A DNA stretch of 15,962 nucleotides from positions 1-15,962 of the forward strand of contig CAZAMT010000063.1 of NCBI GenBank assembly GCA_964486145.1, read 5' to 3'. The position numbers and the translations under genes were made by a program. Positions 15,083-15,962 of the stretch are shown here, in pieces. The notes below the pieces were generated by a model. That model was given only the letters and a program-made list of their open reading frames with translations. It did no database searches and had not been told where the DNA came from. The stretch comes from CAZAMT01 sp964486145 (GTDB lineage: Bacteria > Bacteroidota > Bacteroidia > Bacteroidales > JAAAOM01). The first letter of the stretch is position 1. Each line of letters opens with the position of its first letter.

Positions 15083-15907
15083 ATGTTTCAGAAAAACATA
15101 GCTTCGTATCCCGATAAATATGCGTTTCGCAGAGAACTAATTTTCCTCTTGCTTTCAGGGATTTTTATCGGAACACTGGCAATGTTAAATATTCTCGGAA
15201 TTACAAGGTTAATCGACCTTTCTTTTACAGTTTTTGGTTTGGATGTGCCGTTTCGGGTGTTTGTCGGGGTGTTGCCGTATCCCATCACGTTTTTATGCAC
15301 AGATTTTATTAGTGAGTTTTATGGTAGAAAGCGTGCAAGTATGGTTGTTTGGATAGGCTTTGTCCTGAACATTTGGGTATTGTTTATATTATGGATTGGA
15401 GGCATTTTACCCCCGCATCCCAGCATTAACCCGGAAACGGGCCTTCCTCCGGCCGGGGATCCGGATCGTTTATTTTTTGAGATCCGGCTGTTTACGTTCA
15501 GTGCTACCAGTGCATCCATGATTGCTTACCTTACGGCCCAGTTTGTTGATGTACATGTATTTCACTTCATTAAAAAGAAAACCAGGGGCAAACAGCTCTG
15601 GATAAGAAACAACGGCTCTACATTAACAAGTCAGCTAATTGACTCCTTTGCAGTTGTATTAATAACCTACTTTTTTACACATGCCCTTCTGGTTGATCCT
15701 GAGAAGGGAATCTTTGTTTCGTTAACGATTCTTATTCTTTCCAACTATTTCTTTAAAGTATTTGCAGCTTTGGTCGATACCATTCCTTTCTATATTGGCG
15801 TAAAATACCTTTCCAGGTATTTAAATTTAGATCCAAATGAGCAATTCCGGGCACAAAAGAGTCCGGAGCAGTTAAATCCTGCCAAATTCTCACCCGATTT
15901 ATCTTAA
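15083..15907 (+). CDS. yhhQ: queuosine precursor transporter (YhhQ/Vut_1, DUF165 family)
   Basis: A 274-residue integral membrane protein of the YhhQ (Vut_1/DUF165) family. These import queuosine precursors such as preQ0/preQ1 across the inner membrane for queuosine modification of tRNA wobble position 34. The hallmark motif is clear: LPYPITFLCTDFISEFYG (residues 64-81) followed by RKRA. The second signature QFVDVHVFHFIKKKTRGK (152-169) and the downstream NNGST...SQLIDS (177-188) are also present. About six membrane segments are seen. A proline-rich loop (about 109-125) fits longer Bacteroidota members. The ATG at 15083 is the first in-frame start and gives a typical N-terminus. The gene is divergent from the operon and is probably unrelated housekeeping. 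I see no preQ1 riboswitch in the leader. Family assignment is strong; the exact precursor transported cannot be told from sequence. Confidence 0.93.
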   Translation: MFQKNIASYPDKYAFRRELIFLLLSGIFIGTLAMLNILGITRLIDLSFTVFGLDVPFRVFVGVLPYPITFLCTDFISEFYGRKRASMVVWIGFVLNIWVLFILWIGGILPPHPSINPETGLPPAGDPDRLFFEIRLFTFSATSASMIAYLTAQFVDVHVFHFIKKKTRGKQLWIRNNGSTLTSQLIDSFAVVLITYFFTHALLVDPEKGIFVSLTILILSNYFFKVFAALVDTIPFYIGVKYLSRYLNLDPNEQFRAQKSPEQLNPAKFSPDLS

Positions 15908-15962
15908 CGTTAGAGGAACGTTCAGTAAAATACGATGTTCTCTATGCATCAAAATGGCCTCA

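Noticed and set aside
15906..15923. AACGTT-AGAGG-AACGTT after the yhhQ-like stop as a terminator
   Set aside because: The halves can pair but no T tract follows, and AACGTT is self-palindromic, so pairing is trivially expected. GAACGTTC alone is weak evidence for a site.

Overview
This 16-kb window looks like the chromosome of a Bacteroidota bacterium. The evidence is a type IX secretion (T9SS) type A sorting domain, Ig-like/PKD surface protein modules, an Omp28-like domain, a lipoprotein with a Bacteroidota surface-export signal, a PorT-like barrel, an AT-rich composition and no obvious Shine-Dalgarno sequences. I cannot name genus or species. There is one 100-N scaffold gap (4685-4784) inside a gene. 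I saw no CRISPR array, tRNA, rRNA, transposase or phage gene.

Layout. The left edge holds a DUF2752 membrane protein (46-459), with a possible 42-residue membrane micropeptide just upstream. A MORN-repeat (YwqK-like) lipoprotein follows (720-1217), ended by a strong intrinsic terminator (652-695). A 400-base non-coding stretch contains a second strong terminator (1358-1385). From 14888 down to 1618 lies the main feature: a tightly packed minus-strand operon of six genes, about 13 kb before allowing for the gap. On the right, across a 194-base divergent intergenic region with a perfect 9-bp inverted repeat, is a plus-strand YhhQ-type queuosine precursor transporter (15083-15907).

The operon, in transcription order, encodes: (1) an NTT-family (ATP/ADP translocase-like) membrane domain fused to HEAT-type helices and a degenerate cyclic-nucleotide-binding-like domain; (2) a cytoplasmic protein built of three successive TIR/DUF4062-like Rossmannoid domains; (3) an nSTAND1 NTPase with one transmembrane helix, a long coiled coil and a seven-bladed WD40 propeller; (4) an outer-membrane beta-barrel with an N-terminal periplasmic helical domain; (5) a propeller-like lipoprotein with a surface-export signal; (6) a T9SS-secreted Ig/PKD/Omp28-like multidomain protein, interrupted by the gap. 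Junctions are 11 nt, an 8-nt overlap, 13 nt, 5 nt and 30 nt.

How they may work together (inference). The order runs from inner membrane and cytoplasm outward to the cell surface, so the cluster reads as one trans-envelope system. Surface and outer-membrane parts (6, 5, 4) would recognise something outside. The STAND protein would carry the signal inward through a periplasmic propeller and coiled-coil stalk, if positive-inside topology holds. The TIR-like protein would be the cytoplasmic effector or adaptor. The NTT-HEAT protein would add a nucleotide-handling arm. STAND and TIR domains point to a conflict or self/non-self recognition role. Contact sensing or envelope-stress sensing remain alternatives.
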